A stretch of DNA of 64,000 nucleotides. It comes from Micromonospora saelicesensis. Lineage in GTDB: Bacteria > Actinomycetota > Actinomycetes > Mycobacteriales > Micromonosporaceae. The notes beneath the pieces are model-generated. The model ran no database searches. It was not told where the DNA came from and saw nothing but the letters and a program-made list of their open reading frames with translations. Positions 8,820 through 17,842 of the stretch are shown here, in pieces; within the stretch, counting starts at the first letter, position 1, and each line of letters starts with the position of its first letter. The stretch covers positions 124,001-188,000 of the forward strand of contig NZ_FMCR01000010.1 of NCBI RefSeq assembly GCF_900091575.1. Direction: 5' to 3'. The position numbers and the translations under genes are program-made.

Positions 8820-8904
8820 TGCGGTTGGTTCCTTTCATCGGGGTTCTCCGGCGGCCGGCGTCGCCGACCGCCACTCCTGGACGCGTACGCGCCCGAGGGG
8901 GTCA

Positions 8905-9849
8905 TCAGGGGCAGCGGACGACCTGACCGGCGTAGGTCAGGCCACCGCCGAAGCCGAACAGCAGCACCGGTGCGCCCGAGGGCACCTCCCGGCGCTCCAC
9001 CAGCTTGGACAGGGCCAGCGGCACGCTCGCCGCCGAGGTGTTGCCGGACTCGACGATGTCCTTCGCGATGATCGCGTCGGGGATGTTGAGCCGCTTGGCG
9101 ATGCCGTCGATGATCCGGGCGTTGGCCTGGTGCGGCACGAACGCGGCCAGCTCCGACGGGTCGACCCCGGCCCGCTCGCAGGCCTGGAGCGCGAGTGGCG
9201 CGATCGCGGTGGTGGCCCAGCGGAACACCGCCTGCCCCTCCTGCTGGATGTACGGGCGCCAACCCTCGATGCGGACCGCGTCGCTCTTGTCCGGCACCGA
9301 ACCCCAGACGACCGGGCCGATGCCGGTCGGCTCGTCGTCGGCGGTGGCGGAGACCACCGCGGCACCGGCCCCGTCCGCGAAGATGATGCAGGTGGAGCGG
9401 TCGGTCCAGTCGGTGAAGTCGGACAGCTTCTCCGCGCCGATGACGATCGCGTTGCGCGACGCCCCGGCCCGGATGGCGTGGTCGACGGTGCCCAGCGCGT
9501 ACGCGAAGCCCGAGCAGGCGGTGTTGAGGTCGAACGCGCCCGGCGCGGTGATGCCCAGCTTGGCGGCGACCCGGCAGGCCACGTTGGGGCTGCGGTCGAT
9601 GGAGGAGCAGGTGGCGACCACGACCAGGTCGATGTCGGCGGCGGTCAGGCCCGAGTTGGCCAGCGCCTTGCCGGCAGCCGCGGCGGCCATGTCGGCGACC
9701 GTCTCACTGTCGGCGATCCGCCGGCTGACGATGCCGACGCGGTCGCGGATCCACTCGTCGTTGGTGTCGACGAGCTGGGCGATGTCGTCGTTGGTCACCA
9801 CCCGGGAGGGCTGGTAGTGCCCCATCGAGACGATGCGACTGCCAGTCAT
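8905..9849 (-). CDS. fabH: beta-ketoacyl-ACP synthase III
   Basis: FabH starts fatty acid synthesis by joining an acyl-CoA primer to malonyl-ACP; in actinomycetes it favours branched primers. The 314-residue protein shows Cys112 in NTACSGFAYALG, His240 in PHQANARI and Asn270 in ESGNTSAAS. The ATG at 9847-9849 overlaps the fabD stop by four bases (ATGA) and is preceded by GGAGGTCGTTC, so this start is secure although longer in-frame extensions exist. Confidence 0.97.
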   Translation of the reverse strand: MTGSRIVSMGHYQPSRVVTNDDIAQLVDTNDEWIRDRVGIVSRRIADSETVADMAAAAAGKALANSGLTAADIDLVVVATCSSIDRSPNVACRVAAKLGITAPGAFDLNTACSGFAYALGTVDHAIRAGASRNAIVIGAEKLSDFTDWTDRSTCIIFADGAGAAVVSATADDEPTGIGPVVWGSVPDKSDAVRIEGWRPYIQQEGQAVFRWATTAIAPLALQACERAGVDPSELAAFVPHQANARIIDGIAKRLNIPDAIIAKDIVESGNTSAASVPLALSKLVERREVPSGAPVLLFGFGGGLTYAGQVVRCP

Positions 9850-10772
9850 GAACGACCTCCGATACGGGCGATCAGGTCCCGTGCGGCCGGCAGGTCGTCC
9901 GGGGTGTTGAGGGTGACGATCTCCGGGGCGCCGTCGCCCTTGAGTTCCCGCTTGACCAGGCCGGCGAGGGTGCCGGCCGGGGGCAGTTCGATCACGCCGG
10001 TGACCCCGAGGTCGGCCAGCGTGCGCATGCACAGGTCCCAGCGCACCGGCGCGGTGACCTGACGGACGAGGCGCTGCACCATGGCCGCGCCGTCGTCGAC
10101 AGCGGTGCCGTCGAGGTTCGACAGCAGGGTCCGGACCGGGTCGGCGGGGGTGATCCCGGCGGCCTCCGCGGCCAGCGCGGTCTCGGCCGGAGCCATGTAC
10201 GGCGTGTGGAACGCGCCGGCCACCTGGAGTCGGATGATCCGGGTCCGGGCGGGCGGCGCGGCGGCGAGCTTGTCGAGCCCGTCCAGGGCGCCCGCGGCGA
10301 CGATCTGCCCGGCGCCGTTGCGGTTGGCCGGGTAGAGCCCGTTCGCCTCGATCGCGGCGATCACCTCGTCGGGGTCACCACCGAGCACCGCGGCCATTCC
10401 GGTCGGCTCCAGCGCGCACGCGGCGGCCATCTCCCGGCCACGGACGCCGGCCAGGGTGATCGCGGCGTCGGCCGACAGCACACCGGCCAGGGCGGCGGCA
10501 CCCAACTCGCCGACGCTGTGGCCGGCGGTGAGTGCGACGCCGTCCAGCGGCAGGTGCTCGGCCGCGAGCAACGCCGCGGCGACCAGCAACGGCTGGGTGC
10601 GGGCGGTGTCCTTGATCTCGTCGGCGTCGGCGGCGGTGCCCAGGTGCAGCAGGTCGACCCCGGCCAACGCCGACCAGTCGCGCAGTCGCGCCTCAGTGCC
10701 GGGCAGGTCGAGCCAGGGGGTCAGGAAGCCGGGTTTCTGAGAACCCTGGCCGGGACTAAGTACGGCGAGCAC
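9846..10772 (-). CDS. fabD: malonyl-CoA:ACP malonyltransferase
   Basis: FabD loads malonate from CoA onto ACP for fatty acid synthesis. The 308-residue protein begins VLAVLSPGQGSQKPGF, has the nucleophile Ser86 in GHSVGELGAA and the GAFHTPYM segment carrying the catalytic His. I choose the GTG at 10770-10772, nine bases after GGGAGA, since the domain starts immediately; upstream in-frame ATG codons lack such support. First gene of the operon, about 80 bases downstream of the fasR-like gene, where a FasR site would be expected. Confidence 0.95.
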   Translation of the reverse strand: MLAVLSPGQGSQKPGFLTPWLDLPGTEARLRDWSALAGVDLLHLGTAADADEIKDTARTQPLLVAAALLAAEHLPLDGVALTAGHSVGELGAAALAGVLSADAAITLAGVRGREMAAACALEPTGMAAVLGGDPDEVIAAIEANGLYPANRNGAGQIVAAGALDGLDKLAAAPPARTRIIRLQVAGAFHTPYMAPAETALAAEAAGITPADPVRTLLSNLDGTAVDDGAAMVQRLVRQVTAPVRWDLCMRTLADLGVTGVIELPPAGTLAGLVKRELKGDGAPEIVTLNTPDDLPAARDLIARIGGRS

Positions 10773-10850
10773 GTCTATGACTCTCCCGGATAAAGGCGGG
10801 TAACGCGGTGCCGCCTTCGACCAAACCACACTAGGACCTTTAGAGGTTTC

Positions 10851-12116
10851 CTACAAAGATCGGCGGGGATCATCCTCGGTTTGGGCGGATTTCCGGGTAG
10901 CCGGGGTCATTGTCTGAGTCGGGACCGGCGAGGCCAGCGGGGCGACCGGATCCAACCGACCCACTGTCAGCGCGACCTGAAGGGCGAACGCGTCGCGCGG
11001 CGACAGTGGCGAGAAACCGGTCACCTCGGCGATCCGGCGCAACCGGTAGCGCACCGTGTTCGGGTGCACGAACAGCGCCCGGGCCGCGCTCTCCAGCGTG
11101 CCACCGGCGGCCAGGAAGGCGTCCAGGGTCGCCAGCAGTTCCCCACCGGCGCGCACCAGCGTCGCGTACACATCGTGACGCAGCCGCCGACGGGCCTCCG
11201 CGTCGCCGGCGAGGGCCCGCTCCGGCAGCAGGTCCGCGGCCGGCACCGGCCGGGGCGCGCTCGGCCAGGCCGGTGCGGCCCGGAAGCCGGACAACGCGGC
11301 CCGCGCCGACTCGGTCGCCTCGTCGAGGCTCGGTACGGCGGGACCGACCACCACCGGGCCGTCCCCGAACGCGCTCAGCAGCTTCGCCGTGGCGGTCAGC
11401 GGGTCCGGTGCGCCGCCCAGCACGATCACCAGCCGGTCGCCGTGGACGCCACCGATCACCTCCACGCCGATCCGGCGGGCCTGCCGGTAGACCACGTGCA
11501 GCACTGCGGAGACCTCGCCGCCGGGCGACCGACCGACAGCCACCGCCACCGGCGGGGCGTCCGCCCAGCCGAGCGCGGCGGCGCGACTGGCCAGGACGTC
11601 CGGCGAGTCACCGCGCAACAGCGCGTCGACAAGCAGCGCCTGCAACCGGGCGTCCCAGGCACCGCGCGACTCGGCGGCCCGCGCGTACACCCGGGCGGCG
11701 GAGAACGCGATCTCCCGGGAGAAGCGCAGCACCGCCTCGCGTAGCTGCTGCTCCTCGCCCTCGGCGGCCAGGTGCGACACCTGCTCCTCGACCACGTCGA
11801 TCGTCACCTTGATCAACGCCACGGTCTGCTGGAGGGTGATCGACCGGGCCAACGCCTGTGGGGCGGCGGCGAAGACCTCGTCCGAGACCTCCTGGGTGCT
11901 GTCCGCCGTGCCGCCGCCCTCGCGCAGCCACTGCACCAGCGACCTCGCGCCCGCCTGGGCGACCAGCATCACCCAGGAACGCTGGTCGGCCGGCAGCGCC
12001 CGGAACCAGGGCAGCGTCTCGTCCATCCGGGCCACGCTGGAGGTGGCCAACGCCCCCGCCGATCGTTCGATCCGGCGCAGCGTGGCCGACAGCTCCCCAC
12101 CGCCCGGCGTGCTCAC
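10851..12116 (-). CDS. fasR: PucR-family transcriptional regulator, FasR-like
   Basis: A 421-residue regulator. The N-terminal part is all-helical, a middle GGDEF-like/CdaR fold follows, and a C-terminal PucR helix-turn-helix lies near residues 340-385 (ALFVHPNTVRYRLRRIAEVTG). In Streptomyces coelicolor the gene in exactly this position, FasR, activates the fabD-fabH-acpP-fabF operon; the same gene order here makes that role very likely. The C-terminal 30 residues are a disordered tail. I chose the GTG at 12114-12116 (VSTPGGGELS); a GTG at 12152 would add 12 residues. Neither has a strong ribosome site. Confidence 0.85.
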   Translation of the reverse strand: MSTPGGGELSATLRRIERSAGALATSSVARMDETLPWFRALPADQRSWVMLVAQAGARSLVQWLREGGGTADSTQEVSDEVFAAAPQALARSITLQQTVALIKVTIDVVEEQVSHLAAEGEEQQLREAVLRFSREIAFSAARVYARAAESRGAWDARLQALLVDALLRGDSPDVLASRAAALGWADAPPVAVAVGRSPGGEVSAVLHVVYRQARRIGVEVIGGVHGDRLVIVLGGAPDPLTATAKLLSAFGDGPVVVGPAVPSLDEATESARAALSGFRAAPAWPSAPRPVPAADLLPERALAGDAEARRRLRHDVYATLVRAGGELLATLDAFLAAGGTLESAARALFVHPNTVRYRLRRIAEVTGFSPLSPRDAFALQVALTVGRLDPVAPLASPVPTQTMTPATRKSAQTEDDPRRSL

Positions 12117-12200
12117 CGCCCTAGCCTGACACGTCGTGAGCAGGCCAACCACGCCGGCACCGGTCCGCTGACCATCGTCAGCGCGCCCAGCGGGCCCGTC

Positions 12201-12893
12201 TCACGGCTGTGGGGGAGCGGGCAGGCCCACCTCCTGGGCCAGGATCGCGGCCTGCACCCGGCTGCGAAGGCCCAGCTTCGCCAGGATCCGGCTCACGTGG
12301 GTCTTGGTGGTGCTCTCCGCCAGCACCAGCCGATCGGCGATCTGCTGGTTGGACAGGCCCAACCCGAGGCAGGCCAGCACGTCACGCTCACGCGGAGTGA
12401 GGGTGCCCAGCGCGGCCCGGGCGTCCGCCGACGCACCCGGCGCGGTGGCCGCGAACGCGGTGATCAACCGGCGGGTCACAGTGGGCGCGATGAACCCGTC
12501 ACCCCGCGCCACCGTCCGCACCGCGCTGACCAGGCCATCGGCGTCGGTGTCCTTGAGCAGGAACCCGGCCGCGCCGGCCCGCAACGCCCCGAAGACGTAC
12601 TCGTCCAGGTCGAAGGTGGTGAGCACCAGCACGTCGGCGAGCCCGTCGTTGACGATCGCCCGGGTCGCGGAGATCCCGTCCCGGTGTGGCATCCGCACAT
12701 CCAGCACCGCCACGTCGGGGCGCAGCTCCCGGCACAGGCGCACCGCGGCGTCGCCGTCGGCCGCCTCGCCGACCACCTCGACGCCCGCTGAGCCGTTCAG
12801 GATCAGAGCCAGTCCGGCCCGTACCGCCGGCTGGTCGTCGGCGAGCACCACCCGTACCGTCGCCGGGCCCGCGTCGTCCGCCGGCCCGGTCAC
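12201..12893 (-). CDS. NarL/LuxR-family response regulator
   Basis: A 230-residue two-component response regulator. The receiver domain carries the acidic pair DD near residue 19-20, the phosphoacceptor Asp65 in VAVLDVRMP and Lys in LLKDTD. A LuxR-type helix-turn-helix (LTPRERDVLACLGLGLSNQQIADRL) lies near residues 163-190. Its GTG start overlaps the stop of the upstream kinase gene by four bases (GTGA), so the two are made together. No transporter or other obvious target lies next to the pair, so the regulated process is unknown. Confidence 0.93.
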   Translation of the reverse strand: MTGPADDAGPATVRVVLADDQPAVRAGLALILNGSAGVEVVGEAADGDAAVRLCRELRPDVAVLDVRMPHRDGISATRAIVNDGLADVLVLTTFDLDEYVFGALRAGAAGFLLKDTDADGLVSAVRTVARGDGFIAPTVTRRLITAFAATAPGASADARAALGTLTPRERDVLACLGLGLSNQQIADRLVLAESTTKTHVSRILAKLGLRSRVQAAILAQEVGLPAPPQP

Positions 12894-14074
12894 CCGCCCT
12901 CCCCGGTGGGCAGGGCCGCCCGCACCTGCCAGCGGCCGTCGTGCGGCCCGGCGGTGAACCGGCCGGCCAGCAGCGTGGCGCGCTCCCGCATGCCGATCAG
13001 CCCGGCCCCGGCGCCCGGCAGCCCGGCCCCGCCCCGGCGCACCGGGTTCTCCACAGTCAGCACCACCTCGGCCGGCCGGTACGCGATCGTCAGCTCCGCC
13101 TCACCCGTACCGTGCTTGAGCGCGTTCGTCAGCGACTCCTGCACGATCCGGTACGCGGCGAGGTCCACCCCCACCGGCAACGCGCCCGGTGTGCCATCGG
13201 TCCGGACCCGGACCGCGAGGCCGGCCGCCCGGACCCGGTCGACCAGTCCGTCCGCCTCGGCCAGCCGCGCGGTGACCACCTCGGGGGTGGCCAGGCCGTC
13301 GCCGGTTCCGGGCTCGCGCAGCACCTCGATCATCTGACGCATCTCGGCGAGGCCCTGCACACTGCTCTCCCGGATCACCCGCAACGCCGACTCCACCTGA
13401 CCGCGATCCAACCCGGGCACGGAGAGCACGGCGGTGGCGTGGATGGCCACCGCGCTGAGGTGGTTCGCGACCACGTCGTGCAGTTCCCGGGCCATCCTGG
13501 CCCGTTCGGCGCTGACCGCCTGCCGACGATCCAACTCGACCAGCCGGGCGGTCTGCTCGGCCCGCGCCCGCTCGGCGGCGGCCTGGTCGCGGTACTGCCG
13601 CACACTGATGCCGGTCAGCACCGGCAGCAGCCCGGCGAGCACCACCAGGACCCCGAGCGCCGCCCCGCGCCACTGGCCGTAGGCGAGCACGCCGACGACC
13701 ACCCCGACCAGGCTCAGCGCCACGGTGATCCGCAGCAACCACCGCCACAGCCGGGGCGGGCCGTACACGCAGGCGTCGTAGAGCACCTGCGTGTAGACCA
13801 GGACCGTGCCCAGCGAACTGCCCAGCGCCGTGTCGACCACCAGCGCGCCGGTCCCCACGGCCAGGCTGGCGCGCGGTGCGACCCGCCGTAGGCCGACGGC
13901 GACGCAGACCGCCACCAGCGGCGGCAGGAACAACGCCGACGGCACGTTCCCGTCCGGACGGACCTGCGGTTGCCAACCCAGGGCGTGCAGCACCAGACCA
14001 CCGGCCAGCGACGCGCCGGCCAGCACGAGGTCGCGGCCGAGGGTGCCGGAGTCGAGCCACGGTGGCGCACGCAT
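12890..14074 (-). CDS. membrane sensor histidine kinase (HisKA_3 type)
   Basis: A 394-residue sensor kinase. The first 160 residues form several membrane helices with almost no extracellular loop, a design seen in intramembrane-sensing kinases. A dimerisation and phosphoacceptor region follows with His199 in RARMARELHDVVANHLS, then an HATPase_c domain (YRIVQESLTNALKHG, GAGLIGMRERA). It should phosphorylate the downstream-encoded response regulator, with which it overlaps by four bases. The signal is unknown. The start ATG has only a weak ribosome site. Confidence 0.92.
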   Translation of the reverse strand: MRAPPWLDSGTLGRDLVLAGASLAGGLVLHALGWQPQVRPDGNVPSALFLPPLVAVCVAVGLRRVAPRASLAVGTGALVVDTALGSSLGTVLVYTQVLYDACVYGPPRLWRWLLRITVALSLVGVVVGVLAYGQWRGAALGVLVVLAGLLPVLTGISVRQYRDQAAAERARAEQTARLVELDRRQAVSAERARMARELHDVVANHLSAVAIHATAVLSVPGLDRGQVESALRVIRESSVQGLAEMRQMIEVLREPGTGDGLATPEVVTARLAEADGLVDRVRAAGLAVRVRTDGTPGALPVGVDLAAYRIVQESLTNALKHGTGEAELTIAYRPAEVVLTVENPVRRGGAGLPGAGAGLIGMRERATLLAGRFTAGPHDGRWQVRAALPTGEGG

Positions 14075-14389
14075 GCCCCGATCCCACCACAGTCGTCGCC
14101 CGCCGAACTCCCACCGGGGGAGGACCTCGACCGCACCGCCATGCGCCGAAAGGGGTACGCGGACCCTTACCGACCGCCAGTACGGTCCTCGGCCGTGACG
14201 CGTCGGGTGAACGGCACGAAAAGAAGCTGTGAACTGCGTAACCGGCCCCCGCGCTCGGCGGCGTCCTCAAGGACCGGCCGGTCCGCACCCCGGGTACGCT
14301 GCCGCGCGGCCCGTCGGTCCCGGCCAGTACGGTGACAGGGCACCTCGGGGAGAGCACCCGAGGGTGAGGCGAGCGTGAGGAGACCGGGG
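14075..14389. other. gene-free region upstream of kinase operon and small gene
   Basis: This stretch should hold the divergent promoters for the histidine kinase operon and the gene at 14390. A possible 64-residue reading frame at 14142-14335 is extremely basic, has no ribosome site and does not look coding. I see no clear repeat or operator. Confidence 0.4.
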
Positions 14390-14719
14390 ATGGCGCACGG
14401 GGAGGCCGAGCACGGCTGCGCCCAGGGCGAGCCCTGCCGGCCGGGGCACCACGACCCGCAGGCGGCTGGCAAGCACCGGCGGCCGGTCGGCGGCGCACCA
14501 GCACACCCGGTGGAGCCACTGCACGGGCGCGTCGATGACGAGCCCGTGCTGCCGCGTCAGCGCTCCGCCGAGCCCGCCGGCCTCGCCGAGCCCGACTCGG
14601 ACGTTCCCGCTGGTTGCCTCAGCGAACTTCCTGGATGGGCCGGGGCGCACCGGCACGGCGCGGTCCGGCCGCGGCCGCGGGCCACCCGCCGGGAGCGCCC
14701 ACCACGCCGCTGGTGCTGA
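14390..14719 (+). CDS. hypothetical protein, 109 aa, His/Pro/Arg-rich
   Basis: A possible small gene with no recognised family. The ATG at 14390 has AGGAG seven bases upstream, third codon positions are almost all G or C over the first 60 codons, and a strong hairpin terminator follows directly at 14726, which together favour a real gene. The predicted protein is hydrophilic, rich in His, Glu, Pro and Arg with three Cys in the first half (HGCAQGEPC and CLSE), and has no signal peptide or membrane helix. It may be disordered or bind metal. The opposite strand also stays open here, so coding is not certain. Confidence 0.5.
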   Translation: MAHGEAEHGCAQGEPCRPGHHDPQAAGKHRRPVGGAPAHPVEPLHGRVDDEPVLPRQRSAEPAGLAEPDSDVPAGCLSELPGWAGAHRHGAVRPRPRATRRERPPRRWC

Positions 14720-14725
14720 GCACCG

Positions 14726-14757
14726 CCGACGCACTCGCTGATCAGCGAGTGCGTCGG
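14726..14757. terminator. palindromic hairpin terminator
   Basis: A perfect 32-bp palindrome: a 14-bp stem with the loop GATC, lying between two convergent genes. It has no long T run on either strand but is the obvious transcription stop for both sides. Confidence 0.8.
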
Positions 14758-14769
14758 GTCAGCGCCAGC

Positions 14770-15420
14770 TCAGCGCGTGCGGCGGCGGATCAGCAGGGCG
14801 ATCCCGGCGAGGCCGACCGTGATGGTCAGCATCACGCCGACGTTGAGCAGCAGTAGGCGTTGCAGGTCGCCGAGCGCCTCGTCGAGGTCCTTCGCCGGGT
14901 CCAGCGTGTCCTCCGGGAGCACACGCTCGCCGCCGCCCGCGCCGCCACTGACCGTGTCGAACTGCCGCTCCAGCGGCACACCGGCGGTGCGCAGGGTCTC
15001 GGACATGCTGAGCCGACCCAGGAACCAGCCCGCGCTGGTCTTGCGGCCGTCCGGCTGCTTCGCCGGCCGGTAGACGCGGGGGCCGCCGATCGCCTTGGGA
15101 TAGAGGTCGTAGGTCTGCTTCGGCGTCTCGCCGGCGAGCACCACGACAGTGTATTTCGGACCGAGGTTGGCTGCCTTCGGACCGGTCGGCATGCCGGTGC
15201 GAGCGAGGAAGTTGACCTGGTCGATGACCGCGCCTACGAGGGCGGGCTCCTTGTCCGCGTGCAACCGCAGCGGCTCGGACAGCCCCGTGCCGGTGATGTC
15301 CACTCCGGCGGGTGGCGGCTTCGGCGCCGCCGAGGCCGAGCCGGCGGTGCCAAGCGACAGCAGTGCCACCGCCAGCGTGCCCGCCAACACGGCGCCCAAC
15401 CGCCTCATGTGTCGGACCAT
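14770..15420 (-). CDS. secreted, C-terminally membrane-anchored protein, 216 aa
   Basis: I do not recognise the family. The protein begins with a classical signal peptide (hydrophobic stretch to about residue 30, ASA cleavage site) and ends with a single membrane helix and the tail RRRTR, so it is an exported protein anchored by its C-terminus. The central domain (YTVVVLAGETPKQTYDLYPKAIGGPRVYR) has no cysteines. The ATG at 15418-15420 is fixed by GAGGAGGCGGG just upstream; a second ATG four codons later is also possible. It stands alone, convergent with the gene at 14390, and divergent from the CopC-like gene. Confidence 0.78.
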   Translation of the reverse strand: MVRHMRRLGAVLAGTLAVALLSLGTAGSASAAPKPPPAGVDITGTGLSEPLRLHADKEPALVGAVIDQVNFLARTGMPTGPKAANLGPKYTVVVLAGETPKQTYDLYPKAIGGPRVYRPAKQPDGRKTSAGWFLGRLSMSETLRTAGVPLERQFDTVSGGAGGGERVLPEDTLDPAKDLDEALGDLQRLLLLNVGVMLTITVGLAGIALLIRRRTR

Positions 15421-15639
15421 CCCGCCTCCTCGCCCCGTTCGATGGATGGCTTCGTCGTGACGTCTGGACCGATCTGCCGGTGCGGCATCGACCGGATGGT
15501 CGCGTCCACTCCTACAGACTCCGCAAAACGTCGATGAGTTGCAGCTTTCGGAACAGTAATTGGAACTATCTGCGATCTCTGCTCGACTAATGAGGAGCCG
15601 TTTGATCAGCGGGCGGATCGTACCCTTACGGAGGGGTTC

Positions 15640-16290
15640 ATGGGGGGCAGGGTTACACGTACGGTGCGGGTCATGCCAGTGGTGCTCGGCGTGGCGTTCG
15701 GTGTGTCGTTTCTGGTGCCGGCGACTCCGGCCGCCGCCCACAACCAGCTGACCGGCAGCGACCCGCGCGACGGCGCCCGCGTGGCGACGGCACCCGCCCG
15801 CGTCGAGCTGCGGTTCCTCGCCAAGCCGTCGCCGACTACGACGAAGATCACAATAACCGGACCGGACAATGTGGTCGCTGGCGGGACTCCCGCCTTCGAC
15901 GGCAGTCGGGTGCGGGTGCCGTTCAAGCCGGCCGCCGCAGGGCTCTACATCGTCGGCTACCAGCTCGCGTCGTCCGACGGGCACCCGGTGAAGGGCGAGG
16001 TGCGGTTCACCCTCACCACCGGCACCGCGGCCGACCCGTCCGCCTCGCCGTCGGCAGCCACCAGCACCAACCCGGCCGGCTCGCCCTCGGCTGGCGCGTC
16101 GGCCGAGGGCACACCCTCTGCCGGCCCCGCGTCGGTGACCCCCGGCAGCTCGACGGCCTCCACTGTGCCGGCGGCGTCGGAGCAGTCCGACTCCGGCGGC
16201 CGCTGGTGGATCTGGGCGCTCGCCGGCCTGTTGCTGCTCGCCGCACTCGGCGCCGGCCTCGTGTTCCGCCGCCGACGTGGAGCCCAGTGA
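15640..16290 (+). CDS. CopC-domain copper-binding membrane protein
   Basis: A 216-residue exported protein. The signal peptide should be cut before His34 (AAA/HNQL), giving the N-terminal histidine used by CopC to bind Cu(II); a second likely ligand is the His in SSDGHPVKGEVRF near residue 110. A Ser/Pro/Ala-rich linker (about 125-185) leads to one membrane helix (WWIWALAGLLLLAALGAGLVF) and a basic tail. This architecture, CopC domain plus anchor (YcnJ/YobA-like), is common in actinobacteria and is linked to copper handling outside the cell. The start has GGAGGGGTTC directly before ATG. No CopD or other copper gene is adjacent. Confidence 0.85.
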   Translation: MGGRVTRTVRVMPVVLGVAFGVSFLVPATPAAAHNQLTGSDPRDGARVATAPARVELRFLAKPSPTTTKITITGPDNVVAGGTPAFDGSRVRVPFKPAAAGLYIVGYQLASSDGHPVKGEVRFTLTTGTAADPSASPSAATSTNPAGSPSAGASAEGTPSAGPASVTPGSSTASTVPAASEQSDSGGRWWIWALAGLLLLAALGAGLVFRRRRGAQ

Positions 16291-16304
16291 TCAGCGGAGC
16301 CGAG

Positions 16305-16366
16305 TGATCACTTGATGCCCGGTAGTTCAGGATCGGTAGTGACAACTACCGGGCATCAAGTGATCA
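16305..16366. repeat. 23-bp perfect inverted repeat, terminator-like
   Basis: Two 23-base arms (16305-16327 and 16344-16366) are perfectly complementary around a 16-base spacer. It lies between convergent copC-like and gltX genes and could act as a bidirectional terminator, but it is longer and more perfect than the other terminators here and lacks a T run, so it could also be a small mobile or REP-type element. Confidence 0.8.
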
Positions 16367-16381
16367 AACTGTTGTACTCCG

Positions 16382-17791
16382 TCAGACCAGGCGCAGGCGG
16401 GCGGCGCGGATCCGGGTCAGGGTGCGCTCGCGACCGAGCACCTCCAGCGACTCGAACAGCGGCAGACCCACGGTGCGGCCGGTGACCGCGACCCGCACCG
16501 GTGCCTGCGTCTTGCCGAGCTTGAGGCCCCGCTCCGCGCCGACCGCCTCCAGCGTCGACTTCAACGACTCGGCGTCCCAGGACTCCAGCGCCTCGAACGC
16601 CGCGACGGCGTCGTCCAGCAGCTCGGCGGAACCGTCCTTCATCGTCTTGGTCCAGGCGGCCTCGTCGATCAGAGGTGAGGCCAGGAAGAGGAAGTCGACG
16701 TTCGGCACGATCTCGCTGAGCACCGCGATCCGCGTCTGGGCCAGCGGCGCCACGGCGGCGAACGCGTCGGCGTCGAACTCCTCCGGCTGCCACGGCGGCG
16801 GCGCGATGGTCCCGGTGCCGGTCAGCCACGGCTGGCAGGCGTCGATGAACTCGGCCACCGGCAGCGCGCGAATGTACTCGCCGTTGAACGCGCGCAGCTT
16901 CTTCTCGTCGAAGTACGCCGAGGAGAGGTTGACCTCGTCCAGCCGGAACTCGTCCTCGATGACCGACCAGGGAACGATCTCCCGGTCGCCGGAGGGGGCC
17001 CAGCCGAGCAGCATGAGGTAGTTGCGCATCGCGCCGGCCAGGTAACCCTCGTCGCGGTACGCCTCCAGGGCGACCTTGTCCCGGCGCTTGGAGAGCTTCT
17101 GCCGCTTCTCGTTGACCACCACCGGCACGTGCGCCCAGATCGGCGGCTTGACCCCGAGGGCTTCCCAGAGCAGCTGCTGCTTGGGGGTGTTGGGCAGGTG
17201 CTCCTCGGCCCGGATCACGTGGGTGATCCCCATGGTCATGTCGTCGACGACGTTGGCCAGCAGGAAGACCGGCGAGCCGTCGCCCCGGGCGATGACGAAG
17301 TCCTCGATGAGCTTGTTCTCGAAGGTGGGCTCACCACGGATCAGGTCGACCACCACTGTCGCGCCCTCGTCGGGCGTACGGAAGCGCAGCGCGTGCCCCG
17401 GGCCGGGGCCGAGGCCACGGTCGCGGTGGTAGCCGTCGTAGCCCTGGTACTGCGAGCCGGTGCGGGCCTGCACGTCCTCGCGGGTGCAGTCGCAGTAGTA
17501 GGCGCGGCCCGAGTCGTACAGGCGCGCGGCGGCGGCCCGGTGCTCGCCGGCGTTCGCCGACTGGAAGTACGGGCCCTCGTAGCTGCCCCGGGAGATCCCG
17601 ATCCAGTCCAGCGCGGAGAGGATGCCCTCGGTCCACTCGGGCTTGTTGCGCGCCGCGTCGGTGTCCTCGATGCGCAGCACGAACACGCCGCCCTGCTGCT
17701 TGGCGTAGATCCAGTTCTGCAGCGCCGAGCGGGCGCCGCCGACGTGGAACATACCGGTCGGGGAAGGGGCGAAGCGCACACGTACTGTCAC
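16382..17791 (-). CDS. gltX: glutamyl-tRNA synthetase
   Basis: A class I aminoacyl-tRNA synthetase of 469 residues that charges tRNA-Glu (and probably tRNA-Gln for later amidation, as most actinobacteria lack GlnRS). The HIGH-type motif lies in [18 protein letters not shown] near the N-terminus and the KMSKS-type motif is KLSKR in the middle. A cysteine pair in YYCDCTRED belongs to the insertion seen in bacterial GluRS. Full length with a C-terminal anticodon-binding region. The GTG start follows GGGGGAC. It stands alone between the CopC-like gene and the MFS/GH1 operon. Confidence 0.96.
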   Translation of the reverse strand: MTVRVRFAPSPTGMFHVGGARSALQNWIYAKQQGGVFVLRIEDTDAARNKPEWTEGILSALDWIGISRGSYEGPYFQSANAGEHRAAAARLYDSGRAYYCDCTREDVQARTGSQYQGYDGYHRDRGLGPGPGHALRFRTPDEGATVVVDLIRGEPTFENKLIEDFVIARGDGSPVFLLANVVDDMTMGITHVIRAEEHLPNTPKQQLLWEALGVKPPIWAHVPVVVNEKRQKLSKRRDKVALEAYRDEGYLAGAMRNYLMLLGWAPSGDREIVPWSVIEDEFRLDEVNLSSAYFDEKKLRAFNGEYIRALPVAEFIDACQPWLTGTGTIAPPPWQPEEFDADAFAAVAPLAQTRIAVLSEIVPNVDFLFLASPLIDEAAWTKTMKDGSAELLDDAVAAFEALESWDAESLKSTLEAVGAERGLKLGKTQAPVRVAVTGRTVGLPLFESLEVLGRERTLTRIRAARLRLV

Positions 17792-17842
17792 GTCCCCCAG
17801 CCTACGGCGGTACGCGACTGCTTTCCGCCACCGCCCCCTGGC

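Noticed and set aside
14142-14335. 64-codon frame between the kinase and the small gene
   Set aside because: Extremely Arg-rich product, no ribosome site at a useful distance, no sign of selection.
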